A stretch of DNA of 56,641 nt from Hominimerdicola alba 8 (GTDB lineage: Bacteria > Bacillota > Clostridia > Oscillospirales > Ruminococcaceae): contig NZ_ADKM02000069.1 of assembly GCF_000178155.2 (NCBI RefSeq), positions 1 to 56,641 of the forward strand, in the 5' to 3' direction. Each line of letters starts with the position of its first letter. Within the stretch, counting starts at the first letter, position 1. The translations under genes and the position numbers were made by a program. Positions 8,664 through 17,467 of this stretch are shown here, in pieces. The notes below the pieces were generated by a model. The model was not told where the DNA came from. It did no database searches and saw only the letters and a list, made by a program, of their open reading frames with translations.

Positions 8664-8700
8664 GGCGATACCTGACAACGCATAGGTATCGCCTTATTTT
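8664..8700. terminator. Bidirectional terminator
   Basis: GGCGATACCT (8664-8673) pairs with AGGTATCGCC (8684-8693), followed by TTATTTT on the plus strand. It separates the rightward recombinase region from the leftward truncated SLOG gene. Confidence 0.75.
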
Positions 8701-8705
8701 CCTTT

Positions 8706-9005
8706 TCAGAAGCCTATTCCCTTTTCGTCTGCAAGGTTCACTATCTTCTTGCCCTGTTTCTCTGCATAGCGTATCGTGGCATAAGCTCCTCCGCTTTTAT
8801 GCTGTATACAGCATACCACAAGGTCTGCTCGGTCTATCATACTGCGGTTGCGTACTTGGATAGCGAACTTTGGGTGTGCTTCGGACGATCCGGCACACAC
8901 CTCAACTTCATCATAATAGTCAAGGTATTCCTTTTCGTTGTCACGGTACTCCGATTTCATGTATGGCGGGACGAGCGTAAAATGGGTATTGCCACAAGCG
9001 TGCCA
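8706..9005 (-). pseudogene. SLOG-family (YpsA-like) protein, N-terminally truncated
   Basis: The translation from about 9005 (GNTHFTLVPPY, EYRDNEKEYLDYYDEVEVC, RNRSMIDRADLVVCCI, GGAYATIRYAEKQGKKIVNL) aligns along its length with the C-terminal two thirds of the intact gene at 18704-19171. The N-terminal glycine-rich start (VAFFGHRE) is missing, and upstream sequence is unrelated, so this is a broken copy. SLOG proteins bind nucleotide-like ligands in a Rossmann-type fold, and some serve in defence or toxin systems. Confidence 0.75.
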
Positions 9006-9087
9006 TAGGCAACACCTTAACAACGATTATTTGGGTTATGTTTGGACGGTTGGTTTTACAACAATAAAACCGAAAGGACAGATACAA

Positions 9088-9306
9088 ATGATCGATGCGA
9101 TGTTGGGTTACAGACAGGGTGAAATTCACTCTGACGAGTGGGGCAAGCTCTGCATACCGTTTGAGGATTCGCTGAGCGAGGAGCAGATCGATATATTCCA
9201 CAAGATACTGGACTGCGTGAGCGAGACTGCCTCCGCTGAGATGAGAGCTGCCTACAAAGTCGGTTTCAAGGACGGTGCGACTATGATGCAGGAGATTCAG
9301 GACTGA
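9088..9306 (+). CDS. Small hypothetical protein
   Basis: 72 residues from the ATG at 9088, with GAAAGGA 11 bases upstream. Acidic, mostly helical, with EEQIDIFHKILDCVSETASAEMR and a C-terminal GFKDGATMMQEI. No membrane segment. I have seen similar small accessory proteins in Ruminococcaceae but cannot name a function. It is followed by a hairpin terminator at 9329-9366, so it is probably its own short transcript. Confidence 0.65.
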   Translation: MIDAMLGYRQGEIHSDEWGKLCIPFEDSLSEEQIDIFHKILDCVSETASAEMRAAYKVGFKDGATMMQEIQD

Positions 9307-9328
9307 TATAATCACAGCATAAGGAAAT

Positions 9329-9376
9329 GGCTATGTCCTCCGTGACCGTGTATGGAAGGCATAGCCTTGCTTTTTC
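9329..9376 (+). terminator. Terminator after the small gene
   Basis: GGCTATG (9329-9335) pairs with CATAGCC (9360-9366) and is followed by TTGCTTTTTC. Immediately after it, 9378-9412 resembles the 3' end of the truncated SLOG gene (TTTTCAGAxGCCTATTC in both), a tail remnant of another copy. Confidence 0.5.
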
Positions 9377-9429
9377 TTTTCAGATGCCTATTCAGTTTTG
9401 TCTGTAAGGATTTTTTGATGGGTTTTGAC

Positions 9430-9458
9430 TTGACACACTCTTTTTACAGATGTATAAT
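9430..9458 (+). promoter_or_regulatory. Consensus promoter for the flavoprotein gene
   Basis: TTGACA (9430-9435), 17-base spacer, TATAAT (9453-9458): a perfect sigma-A-type promoter 29 bases before the start codon at 9488. Confidence 0.8.
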
Positions 9459-9487
9459 TAAAATACAACTCGACAGGAGGTATCGCT

Positions 9488-10048
9488 ATGTCCCATATTC
9501 TCGTCCTGAACGGCTCTGCCAGACCAAATGCGTTTACGGCTGCAATGATAAGATCATTCTGCAAGGGAGCAGAATCGGTCGGTCACACTGTCACAGTCAT
9601 TGACTTGTGTAAGCTGAATATCCATAGCTGTATCGGCTGTCTGAACGGCAGCAAGGATAAGGAACACCCCTGCGTACAGCGTGATGATATGGATACCGTC
9701 TATGTAGAGTTCCGCAAGGCAGATTTGACCGTGTTTGCGACTCCGCTGTTCTTCTGGTCGTACAGCGGTCTGCTCAAAAATGTGATCGACAGGTTGTGGG
9801 CGTTGGCAGAGTATGACCGTAGTGAACTGATCGGCAGGGGCAGAGGCGGTGCTTTGTTGGTCGCAGCAGGAGGAAGTCACCCTGAACCGCTGTATGAGCT
9901 TTTCGATTATATGATGAAACGGCTTGCGTGGAAGAATCTCGGCAAGGCGGCTCTGCTTCATACCGATGATATGGATATGCAGGATATCTCCGAATGTGAA
10001 GATGCCTATATGCTCGGTGCATCTATCGGAAAGCGTGAAGAACCATGA
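9488..10048 (+). CDS. Flavodoxin-like NAD(P)H-dependent oxidoreductase
   Basis: 186 residues. The N-terminus ILVLNGSARPNAFT is the FMN phosphate-binding loop of NAD(P)H:quinone/azo reductase-type flavoproteins. CIGCLNG and the PLFFWSYSGLLKNVIDRLW motif are typical of the iron-sulfur flavoprotein/NADPH-dependent FMN reductase family. It probably reduces a quinone, nitro or disulfide substrate in the cytoplasm. The start is fixed by AGGAGG 7 bases upstream. It overlaps the following LysR gene by 4 bases, so the two are translationally coupled and the regulator likely controls or accompanies this enzyme. Confidence 0.88.
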   Translation: MSHILVLNGSARPNAFTAAMIRSFCKGAESVGHTVTVIDLCKLNIHSCIGCLNGSKDKEHPCVQRDDMDTVYVEFRKADLTVFATPLFFWSYSGLLKNVIDRLWALAEYDRSELIGRGRGGALLVAAGGSHPEPLYELFDYMMKRLAWKNLGKAALLHTDDMDMQDISECEDAYMLGASIGKREEP

Positions 10049-10947
10049 CAGTACAGCAGTTAAAATATATCATCACGGCAGCAGAGATCGGCTCGATCAC
10101 CGAAGCCGCAAGACAACTCTTTATCTCCCAGCCCAGCCTTTCGGGTGCGATCAAGGAAGTCGAAAATGAAGCTAAACTCACGATCTTCAACCGCTGTCGG
10201 GCAGGTGTCGCACTGACACCGGAGGGAATGGAGTTTGTCGGCTATGCAAGGCAGGTTGTTCAGCAAATGGAACTGCTGGAGTCACGCTTTGTCAACGGTC
10301 AACCTGAAAAACAGCGTTTCTGCGTATCCACACAGCATTATACCTTTGCAGCGAACGCCTTTGCTGACCTCATCATGCAATACGGGCAGGAACGCTATGA
10401 GTTCATCATGAACGAAACGCAGACGCATCAGATCATTGAAGATGTGCGAAACAGGTTCAGCGACTTAGGTCTGCTGTATCTCTGCGGATCCAATGAAAGC
10501 GTCCTGCAAAAGCTGTTTGAGGACTACAATCTCACTTTCTATGAGCTGTTTACGGCTTCTCCCCATATCTTCCTTGACAGAGATCACCCGCTTGCAGCGA
10601 AAAAAGCCCTTACGCTTGCAGAATTGAAGCCCTATCCGAGACTGAGTTTTGTTCAGGGAGCGTATGAGTCCTCAAACTTCGCAGAGGAACTTTTCAGCAA
10701 TGAAACAGTCGATAAGAGTATCCGTGTGAGTGACCGTGCGGCGGTGGTCAATCTGATGATCGGATTGCAGGCGTACACCATTTCCAGCGGTATCTATGCG
10801 AAATATCTCCACGGTGACAGGATCATTTCCGTTCCGCTGAAAGAAAAAGAGACAATGCACATCGGCTATATTATCAACAAAGACCGCACACTTTCAGAGC
10901 TTGGTGCGCGTTTTATCGAGCTGATCGGGCAGTATCAGGAAGCATAG
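10045..10947 (+). CDS. LysR-family transcriptional regulator
   Basis: 300 residues. N-terminal winged helix-turn-helix (residues 1-60: GSITEAARQLFISQPSLSGAI) and a periplasmic-binding-like effector domain (about 90-295). It overlaps the flavoprotein gene by four bases. Unlike the usual divergent LysR layout it is cotranscribed downstream, so it may autoregulate the pair and perhaps the LysE exporter that starts 90 bases later. Same subfamily as the LysR protein at 31286-32215, judged by the shared N-terminal pattern. Confidence 0.9.
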   Translation: MTVQQLKYIITAAEIGSITEAARQLFISQPSLSGAIKEVENEAKLTIFNRCRAGVALTPEGMEFVGYARQVVQQMELLESRFVNGQPEKQRFCVSTQHYTFAANAFADLIMQYGQERYEFIMNETQTHQIIEDVRNRFSDLGLLYLCGSNESVLQKLFEDYNLTFYELFTASPHIFLDRDHPLAAKKALTLAELKPYPRLSFVQGAYESSNFAEELFSNETVDKSIRVSDRAAVVNLMIGLQAYTISSGIYAKYLHGDRIISVPLKEKETMHIGYIINKDRTLSELGARFIELIGQYQEA

Positions 10948-11036
10948 GCTTAACCTATGAAATAACGAAGTATAAAAGTATTACCTATCGCAAGGCGTTC
11001 CGTGGTATAATAAAACTACGGAAGGAGGCATAAGAT

Positions 11037-11621
11037 ATGCCGGCTTATGTGATAGGTAATTTTGTTTTATATTGTGTGATCAATGCGTTTACCCCCGGAC
11101 CGGGCAATATCCTTGCACTGAACACGGTGACGAACTACGGCTGGAAGAAAGGCAGGCCGCTGTTTTTCGGCATCTTTACTGGATATTATGTGGTACAGCT
11201 TATCTGTGCTGTGTTTGTATTCGGCATCGCTGCATTTCTGCCGTCTGTCCTCGGTGTGATGAAGTACATCGGTGCTGCCTATATCCTGTGGCTTGCGATA
11301 CATATTGCGCTCAGCAAGCCTGAAAAGGACGATGACAGCAGATCTGCATCTTACATGAAAGGCTTTCTCCTGCAATTCGTCAATGTGAAGATCTATCTGT
11401 TCGGTATGACCGCCTTGACGGGCTACATCACAGACTACTACACCTCGCTGACTGCACTTGTGATCGCTGAACTGTTTATTGCCACACTCGGCAGTTTCGC
11501 AACGCTCACATGGATCGGAATGGGTGCGCTGATACAGAAATTCTATCTGAAGCATTATCGTATCATCAATATTCTGCTGGCACTTACGCTTGTGGAGTGT
11601 ATCATCGGCATATTGAAATGA
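11037..11621 (+). CDS. LysE-family amino-acid/metabolite exporter
   Basis: 194 residues with about six hydrophobic helices. The N-terminal signature NAFTPGPGNILALNT is diagnostic of the LysE/RhtB superfamily. Members export amino acids or related solutes using the proton gradient. Start preceded by GGAAGGAGG. A TATAAT at 11012-11017 gives it a promoter of its own; a TTACCT 19 bases upstream of that box is an unusually spaced -35 candidate. Substrate unknown; proximity to the LysR gene suggests shared control. Confidence 0.88.
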   Translation: MPAYVIGNFVLYCVINAFTPGPGNILALNTVTNYGWKKGRPLFFGIFTGYYVVQLICAVFVFGIAAFLPSVLGVMKYIGAAYILWLAIHIALSKPEKDDDSRSASYMKGFLLQFVNVKIYLFGMTALTGYITDYYTSLTALVIAELFIATLGSFATLTWIGMGALIQKFYLKHYRIINILLALTLVECIIGILK

Positions 11622-11706
11622 CGAAGGGTTTGATTGTGAGATCGTGCAGAAGGCGCTGAAAATGCTGTATTAACGCTTGATCTTTGGTATGATCTTTTCA
11701 AGGCTA

Positions 11707-11735
11707 TTGACTTCTCTATGAAAAATGTGTATAAT
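11707..11735 (+). promoter_or_regulatory. Promoter upstream of pdxS
   Basis: TTGACT (11707-11712), 17-base spacer, TATAAT (11730-11735). A second -10-like TATAAT lies at about 11862-11867 with no good -35, close to pdxS. The 276-base gap otherwise shows no gene. Confidence 0.55.
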
Positions 11736-11898
11736 AAACTTAGTAATATGATAGATTTAATATGTTATTTCAGATGATGTGGTACTAAGACCGTGCTTTC
11801 AAGAATGATCTGATCCTATAAAATAAAACAAAACTGGATATATGCAGTTCCGAAAATATCTGATATAATGATAAAAAACATGAAAAGAGGTTATCATT

Positions 11899-12780
11899 AT
11901 GAATGATATCAAGGAAAGACACCAACTCAACAAGGAGCTTGCACAAATGCTCAAGGGCGGCGTTATCATGGACGTTACAACTCCCGAACAGGCAGTCATA
12001 GCTCAGGAAGCAGGTGCGTGTGCTGTCATGGCACTTGAACGGATACCGGCGGACATAAGAGCCGCAGGCGGCGTATCAAGAATGAGCGATCCTGCTATGA
12101 TACGTTCAATTCAGGAGGCTGTAACGATTCCTGTTATGGCAAAATGCCGTATCGGTCATTTTGCAGAAGCGCAGATCCTTGAAGCCATAGAGATCGACTA
12201 CATTGACGAGAGTGAAGTCCTTTCTCCTGCCGATGATGTTTATCATGTTGATAAGCGGCAGTTCAAGGTACCGTTTGTCTGCGGTGCGAGAGATCTCGGA
12301 GAAGCGCTGCGCCGTATTGCCGAGGGCGCGTCCATGATACGCACAAAGGGCGAACCCGGCACGGGAGATATCGTGCAGGCTGTCAGACATATGAGAATGA
12401 TGAATTCTCAGATACGCCATGCAGTATCTCTCAGTGAAGATGAACTGTATGAGGAAGCAAAGAAGCTGCAAGTGCCGTATGATCTGCTGAAACAAGTCCA
12501 TGACAGCGGCAGACTTCCTGTTGTTAATTTTGCGGCAGGCGGAGTGGCTACACCTGCTGACGCAGCACTTATGATGCAGCTCGGTGCAGAGGGTGTGTTT
12601 GTAGGTTCGGGCATATTCAAATCAGGCGATCCCGTAAAACGTGCTTCGGCAATCGTTCAGGCTGTGACAAACTATACCGATGCAAAGCTGATAGCAGAAC
12701 TTTCATCAGGACTTGGCGAAGCAATGGTCGGTATCAATGAACAGGAAATAAAGCTCATCATGGAAGAAAGGGGCAAATAA
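11899..12780 (+). CDS. pdxS: Pyridoxal 5'-phosphate synthase, PdxS subunit
   Basis: 293 residues, the family's standard length, with the (beta/alpha)8-barrel signatures [31 protein letters not shown] and [21 protein letters not shown]. PdxS condenses a pentose phosphate and glyceraldehyde 3-phosphate with ammonia supplied by PdxT to make PLP. The stop overlaps the pdxT start by one base (TAATG), consistent with equal production of the two subunits. Preceded by AAAAGAGG. Confidence 0.97.
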   Translation: MNDIKERHQLNKELAQMLKGGVIMDVTTPEQAVIAQEAGACAVMALERIPADIRAAGGVSRMSDPAMIRSIQEAVTIPVMAKCRIGHFAEAQILEAIEIDYIDESEVLSPADDVYHVDKRQFKVPFVCGARDLGEALRRIAEGASMIRTKGEPGTGDIVQAVRHMRMMNSQIRHAVSLSEDELYEEAKKLQVPYDLLKQVHDSGRLPVVNFAAGGVATPADAALMMQLGAEGVFVGSGIFKSGDPVKRASAIVQAVTNYTDAKLIAELSSGLGEAMVGINEQEIKLIMEERGK

Positions 12781-13346
12781 TGCGTATAGGTGTTCTTGCC
12801 CTTCAGGGAGCATTTGCAGAGCATATATCCAAGCTGAAACAGATAAATGTTGAAGCATTTGAGATCCGTCAGCTAAAAGACATAAGCGGACATTTTGACG
12901 GACTTATCCTCCCCGGCGGTGAAAGTACAGCTATGCGAAAGCTGTTAGGTGATCTCTCTCTGTATGGACCGCTGAAAGAAATGATACAGAACGGCTTGCC
13001 TGTATTCGGGACCTGCGCCGGAATGATACTGCTTGCCAAAGAAATAGAGGACGAAGAGCCCTGCTTCGGAACCCTTGATATTACCGTAAAACGAAACGCT
13101 TACGGCAGACAGCTCGGCAGTTTTCGCTGTGTTGATGAGTTTACAGGAAAAGAAATTGAAATGCCGTTTATCCGTGCGCCCTATGCAGAACGTGTTGGAG
13201 AGGGTGTGAACGTGCTTTCCAGAATCAAAGGAAAAATAGTTGCTGTACAGCAGGATAATCAGCTTGCGACAGCCTTCCACCCTGAACTTACCAATGATAC
13301 GTCTGTATACGAATATTTCATCAAAATGGTTGAAAACCGCCGGTAA
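12780..13346 (+). CDS. pdxT: Pyridoxal 5'-phosphate synthase glutaminase, PdxT subunit
   Basis: 188 residues, typical length. Class-I glutamine amidotransferase: nucleophile C79 in FGTCAGM, the PGGEST motif at 46-51, and H167/E169 in AFHPEL completing the triad. It releases ammonia from glutamine for PdxS. Overlaps pdxS by one base; followed by a PdxR-like regulator 41 bases later. Confidence 0.97.
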   Translation: MRIGVLALQGAFAEHISKLKQINVEAFEIRQLKDISGHFDGLILPGGESTAMRKLLGDLSLYGPLKEMIQNGLPVFGTCAGMILLAKEIEDEEPCFGTLDITVKRNAYGRQLGSFRCVDEFTGKEIEMPFIRAPYAERVGEGVNVLSRIKGKIVAVQQDNQLATAFHPELTNDTSVYEYFIKMVENRR

Positions 13347-13387
13347 AAGTAGTATAATAAAGAAAAATATACAAAGGGGTGCAGAGA

Positions 13388-14482
13388 ATGTACATTGAGA
13401 TAGATCACAGCAGCACGCTCTGTGCCTATATGCAGATTTATCAGGAATTGCGAAGTCGTATCATCTCAGGAGCATTTGTGTACGGTGCGAAGCTCCCGTC
13501 AAAACGTGTGCTTGCAAAGGAGTGTCTTGTCAGCATTATAACAGTTGAACACGCATACCAGCTTTTATGCGATGAGGGGTACTGCCGTATGAAGCCCAGA
13601 AGCGGCTGTTATGTAAAGTATTGTGCCGACAGTTTCTTTCCCGTATCTGACGGGCAAAATGATTCTGTATCACCTGTTGTTTCGGCTGTTCTTCATATTG
13701 ACAATATCTCTTTCTCAGCAGTTTCGTCGTTACTGAGAAAAGTAATTCTTGATTACGGAGAGCGTATTCTCATGAGATCTCCGGCAGGCGGCTGTGCTGA
13801 ACTTCGAGATGCTATATGCCGTTATCTTGCAAGATGCCGCAGCATAAACGTATCCAGCGAACAGATCATCATAGGTTCAGGTGCGGAATATTTGTACGGA
13901 GTTTGTATCCAGATGCTTGGCAGGGATAATATGATCGCTCTGGAATCTCCTTCGTATGAAAAGATAAGGGCTGTGTATACGGCAAACGGAGCAGTATGTG
14001 ATATGCTTGAAATGGACAGTGAGGGAATCCGTACCACTGAGCTTGAACACACACAAGCCAAAATACTGCACGTTACGCCGTTCAACAGCTTCCCGAGCCT
14101 GATAACCGCATCGGCTGAACGCAGACGTTTTTATCTTAACTGGGCTTCTCAGAGAAATGCGGTCATCATTGAAGATGACTATGACTCGGAGTTCGCTTTG
14201 AACGGAAAAGCACCTCAGACGCTTTTTGCACAGACAGCGGACGAGAATGTTATCTATATCAACACATTTTCAAAAACGATAGCACCGTCACTAAGAGCAG
14301 GATATATGGTTCTTCCAAAGAAGATATTGAAGCAGTATAACGAAAAAGTAGGATTTTATTCCTGTACCGTTCCGATGCTTGAACAATTTTTCCTTGCGGA
14401 ATGGCTTGACAGCGGAGAATTCGAGCGCACAATAAACAGGGCAAGAAACAGCATTTTGTCAAAACAGGAGTATAATCAGTGA
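13388..14482 (+). CDS. MocR/PdxR-type regulator, C-terminally truncated
   Basis: 364 residues from ATG 13388; AAAGGGG 9 bases upstream favours this over the GTG at 13379. GntR-type helix-turn-helix at residues 8-75 (GAKLPSKRVLAKECLVSIITVEHAY, in part) and a fold-type-I aminotransferase domain with the PLP lysine in NTFSKTIAPSLRAGY. Full-length MocR proteins are about 460-490 residues; this one stops shortly after GEFERTINRARNS, losing the small C-terminal subdomain. PdxR proteins activate pdxST when PLP is short. The position right after pdxT fits that job, but the truncation may impair or alter it. Confidence 0.8.
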   Translation: MYIEIDHSSTLCAYMQIYQELRSRIISGAFVYGAKLPSKRVLAKECLVSIITVEHAYQLLCDEGYCRMKPRSGCYVKYCADSFFPVSDGQNDSVSPVVSAVLHIDNISFSAVSSLLRKVILDYGERILMRSPAGGCAELRDAICRYLARCRSINVSSEQIIIGSGAEYLYGVCIQMLGRDNMIALESPSYEKIRAVYTANGAVCDMLEMDSEGIRTTELEHTQAKILHVTPFNSFPSLITASAERRRFYLNWASQRNAVIIEDDYDSEFALNGKAPQTLFAQTADENVIYINTFSKTIAPSLRAGYMVLPKKILKQYNEKVGFYSCTVPMLEQFFLAEWLDSGEFERTINRARNSILSKQEYNQ

Positions 14483-14501
14483 ACTGAAACAGGTGAAAAA
14501 A

Positions 14502-15182
14502 ATGAATTTCAAAGTAGAAAAAGCAGTCCTCGACAGCGGAGTAAAAATAATCTTTGCAGTCGTCGAGGGCATAGACAACCATAGAAAAGGCGAGGAATGG
14601 CAGGCTTACCGTACAAAACGTATTGCAGAGCTGTACGAGGAATACAAGGACTTGGACATACATTCCGCCCCTGTACTTGAGGGCTTCAATATCCTGCACG
14701 ACAATGTGGGAGTCAAACGAAGAAAAAATATTCCAGCCAGCGAGAATCTTATCAAGCTTCTTGTCAAGCGTCAGGAGGTATTATATATCAATCAGGCGGT
14801 TGACATCTACAACCTTATCTCGCTGGAAAGCAAGCTGGCACTGGGAGCGCATAATATCGACAAGACTGAGGGTAACGTAACTCTGCGTTTTACAGACGGC
14901 ACCGAACGGTATGTTCCGCTTGGGGCAACAGAACCTACCCCGGTCGCACCTCACGAATACTGCTACTGCGATGATTCAAACGAAATTCTTTGCCGTCTGG
15001 AGATCAGGCAGGTGAATAAGACCGCCGTTGACGAAAATACAACAAACATCTTTTATATCGTTCAGGGCAACGCCGCCACATCCGACGAACTTTTGACCGA
15101 GACCGCACAGAAAATAATAGACACTACCACAAAATACTGCGGAGGCACAGGGCGAATCGTTGTGCCTGATGTGGTTTCGTAA
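14502..15182 (+). CDS. B3/B4-domain protein (PheT-like tRNA-binding domain)
   Basis: About 226 residues from ATG 14502; a GTG at 14493 is an alternative. The sequence (FNILHDNVGVKRRKNIPASENLIKLL..., VDIYNLISLESKLALGAHNIDK, split here) matches stand-alone B3/B4 domains related to the editing domain of phenylalanyl-tRNA synthetase beta subunit. Such proteins are proposed to clear mischarged tRNA or bind amino acids, but roles are not settled. It starts 20 bases after the truncated regulator and may be cotranscribed with pdxST. Confidence 0.8.
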   Translation: MNFKVEKAVLDSGVKIIFAVVEGIDNHRKGEEWQAYRTKRIAELYEEYKDLDIHSAPVLEGFNILHDNVGVKRRKNIPASENLIKLLVKRQEVLYINQAVDIYNLISLESKLALGAHNIDKTEGNVTLRFTDGTERYVPLGATEPTPVAPHEYCYCDDSNEILCRLEIRQVNKTAVDENTTNIFYIVQGNAATSDELLTETAQKIIDTTTKYCGGTGRIVVPDVVS

Positions 15183-15330
15183 TAAGCTCAAAATATAGAT
15201 ATAAAAAACAGTGTCCTTAGCCCGTAGTCTATTGGAACTCCTATAATCCGTTCCGTACAAGTCCATTTAATCATTATGGCGCGCGCCAAAATGACGGCAT
15301 ACCCTTTTGAAACTGAATAACAGAAAAAAG

Positions 15331-15373
15331 CCTGAGATTTGCTCTTACAAGCACTTCTCAGGTCTTTTCTTTT
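15331..15373 (+). terminator. Terminator after the B3/B4 gene
   Basis: CCTGAGA (15331-15337) pairs with TCTCAGG (15356-15362), followed by TCTTTTCTTTTC. It ends the rightward pdx region and faces the leftward element genes. Confidence 0.65.
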
Positions 15374-15479
15374 CAGGCGGTTAGTTTTCCGCTCCGCAGG
15401 CTCGGACGGCTCTGAGGGGCGTTTCCGTTCGTCACAGGACATAGCAAGTGCGAGCTGCCGAAACAACTCGCACTGCTGA

Positions 15480-15692
15480 TTATTCGTCCTCATCACTGCA
15501 CTCGCCAAGCCCGTGCGTGAGCTGAATATAAACGCATTCTGCTCGGTCATGTTCCTCGCCGTCCGCAGACATCATCATTTCAAGGAAATAAGCCTTTGCC
15601 TGTTCGTAGTCCGTCCAGACCTCACGCCTGCCGTTGCATACGGTCGTGACCTTGCTTGACCTCGGCATTGCCAATTCGGGTATTGCTAACAT
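15480..15692 (-). CDS. Small conserved element protein
   Basis: 70 residues from ATG 15692 with GGAGG 8 bases upstream; a TTG five codons earlier is less likely. The core (SKVTTVCNGRREVWTDYEQAK) and the acidic C-terminus ECSDEDE recall a small protein of unknown function that recurs in Firmicutes conjugative elements. It lies downstream of the MobC-like gene in the same direction, where a relaxase gene would be expected. Function unknown. Confidence 0.65.
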   Translation of the reverse strand: MLAIPELAMPRSSKVTTVCNGRREVWTDYEQAKAYFLEMMMSADGEEHDRAECVYIQLTHGLGECSDEDE

Positions 15693-15752
15693 ATACTGCA
15701 CCTCCAAAAAGAATTGTAAGATTATTATAGCCTATTCCATTTTCGGAGTCCA

Positions 15753-15789
15753 GCCCTGCACAATAATTGTAATAATTCTTGTGCAGGGC
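15753..15789. promoter_or_regulatory. Inverted repeat with ACAATAATTGTA loop
   Basis: GCCCTGCACAA (15753-15763) pairs perfectly with TTGTGCAGGGC (15779-15789). The interior contains ACAATAATTGTA, the same motif as in front of the DUF6076 gene at 5343-5357. It lies between the MobC-like gene and the small gene downstream of it, and could be an attenuator or operator. Confidence 0.5.
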
Positions 15790-15826
15790 GCAGCAATATA
15801 AGCGTTTTCCTCGGTGCATTTTTCTC

Positions 15827-16234
15827 TTATTTTCTCACGTCCTCGTGAGCCTTATCGACTATCGCTCTGAACGTCTGCGGTGTCACAGCAAAGCGTTCCA
15901 ACTTTGATTGGTACTCTGCAAGCCTTGCGGATATTTCATCAATTCCCTGACGTATTTCCTGCATATCTTCGGGATAAATATTTCCCGTCTGATTGACCTG
16001 AATTGCTATGGAATTTATGCTGTCGGCAATCTCTTTGAATCTTGCCTTGTCGGGTGCAAGCTCCTCGTCCGTCAACTCGATGATTGGTGTCGCAAGAATC
16101 GAATTGTAAATATACTGCGACATTGAGCGCAGACCGCTTTCCTCCGTGTATTGTTTCAGCTTAGCAAACTCCCTGTCATTCAGGCGTATTTTCAACACTT
16201 TTGACTTCCGTTCATCATCACTTTTTACATTCAT
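15827..16234 (-). CDS. MobC-like relaxosome accessory protein
   Basis: 135 residues from ATG 16234 with GGAGG 7 bases upstream (a TTG two codons earlier is unlikely). N-terminal ribbon-helix-helix region (SKVLKIRLNDREFAKLKQYTEESGL, in part), then helical sequence with DSINSIAIQVNQTGNIYPED, the motif seen in MobC/MbeC-type proteins. These bind near oriT and help the relaxase nick plasmid or element DNA. No relaxase gene follows, so the transfer module is incomplete. Confidence 0.75.
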   Translation of the reverse strand: MNVKSDDERKSKVLKIRLNDREFAKLKQYTEESGLRSMSQYIYNSILATPIIELTDEELAPDKARFKEIADSINSIAIQVNQTGNIYPEDMQEIRQGIDEISARLAEYQSKLERFAVTPQTFRAIVDKAHEDVRK

Positions 16235-16299
16235 AGACAAACCTCCAAAATCTTAGTATTCGCCCATTTTCATTATCAATTATATCACTTTTTCTTTCA

Positions 16300-16460
16300 T
16301 TTTTCAAGCGGGGTCTTAGGGGTGCAAAACCCTCTAACAAGCTGTTGTATTCAGGGTGGTCATTTTTCAAACTGTACCCCATGAATACCGTGCTTGCTGG
16401 TAGAGTTTCGCCCCAGTGGGGCGAATGTCATTTCCGAGCCTTTCGGCTCGGTCTTTTTTC
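16300..16460. other. Candidate origin of transfer
   Basis: Directly upstream of the MobC-like gene, this stretch holds three inverted repeats: an imperfect TTAGGGG...CCCTCTAA (16316-16337), the perfect TTCGCCCC-AGT-GGGGCGAA (16407-16425) and CCGAGCC-TTTC-GGCTCGG (16434-16451, followed by TCTTTTTT, also a possible terminator). G-rich imperfect repeats next to mobC are typical of oriT regions; the nick site is not identified. The gap from 16235 to 17467 has no convincing gene. Confidence 0.4.
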
Positions 16461-16683
16461 TCGATTCCGAGAATTGGAGCTGTGCGACTTTCTCTATATC
16501 GTCGCTCCCCATAATCAATATAGCGCACTTTCCCGATCACGTCAATAATAAATTTCAGATTCTTTATGTTCGTTCAAAATCGCTTCGTCAAAATGACCGG
16601 ATAGCGTAAACGGCGTAATAGGTCAATAGTCCCACAGAAGTTTTTCAAAACCAACCATTTTACAGACAATACTGCGGGTTTGC

Positions 16684-16716
16684 ATACCCCCGACATCGTG
16701 TAGGTGTCGGGGGTAT
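16684..16716. repeat. Strong hairpin in the intergenic gap
   Basis: ATACCCCCGACA (16684-16695) and TGTCGGGGGTAT (16705-16716) form a perfect 12-bp stem with a 9-nt loop; the following TTGCTTTAC is only weakly T-rich. Terminator-like or an intergenic repeat. Confidence 0.55.
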
Positions 16717-17354
16717 TGCTTTACAAATAATTGACCTGCTCATTAAACATCTTACAGCTAGTATACCAAGATTTGCATACAGTCATATTATAATGGTATG
16801 GCTCAGATTATAATCGAAATATAAATAAGCATCGTACAAAGCCTGAATGATAGATCTGTACATGAGTATGGCTTTGCACATATAATCAGGTTCTTTTGAT
16901 TTTGTATGGTGTTTTATTGCTTTATACTGTACTATTTCAGATAGCCCCTTTCCGGCATTTATGTGCGGGAAGGGGTTTATAGTGTTTTTATCAAAAAATG
17001 GTTGTGCATGATTCTCAGGTATCATAATGGTATAAAAGTTCATTCCTCATAGAAATTGTGCTAAGCATTCAAAAATATTATTATTTTTGCTAACCAAGAA
17101 AACACCAGCTCCGTGTAATTTGTGCAAAACGGAGAAAACGTGCTAATTGACCTAAAAAAATCGGCTTCTCAACCCCTAACTTATGAGAGGTGAAAATTAT
17201 AAGGCTCTCTCATAAAGGTTAGAATAAGTTCATTTCGCCAATCTTAGTGGTGCAGTGAACTGATTCGTAACTTGAAAATTTCGAGATCGGTCACAGTACC
17301 GATTTCGGAAAATAAAAAATATTAAACTGGAAAACGCAGAAAAATACAGAAGCG

Positions 17355-17374
17355 TTTCGCAAAATCAATCATTT
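17355..17374 (+). repeat. Left arm of a 20-bp inverted repeat around the integrase
   Basis: TTTCGCAAAATCAATCATTT, whose exact reverse complement occurs at 18623-18642. The pair encloses only the tyrosine recombinase gene. Confidence 0.9.
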
Positions 17375-17467
17375 GGAGAAATGACAATAAGCCACATTCT
17401 CTATACTGTTATTATACACGATTTTGCACCGATTGTCAATTATGCAGATAGAATTTTGGAGGATAAA

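Noticed and set aside
9000-9060. Possible direct repeats near the truncated SLOG copy that could be target duplications
   Set aside because: No repeat of convincing length found by eye on both sides.
15188-15550. Leftward 120-codon frame overlapping a terminator and the small element gene
   Set aside because: It spans a hairpin terminator and overlaps the better supported gene at 15480-15692 in another frame.
16783-17043. Leftward 86-codon frame in the gap before the integrase
   Set aside because: No properly spaced ribosome binding site, no recognisable motif, and it lies in AT-rich DNA; not listed as a gene.
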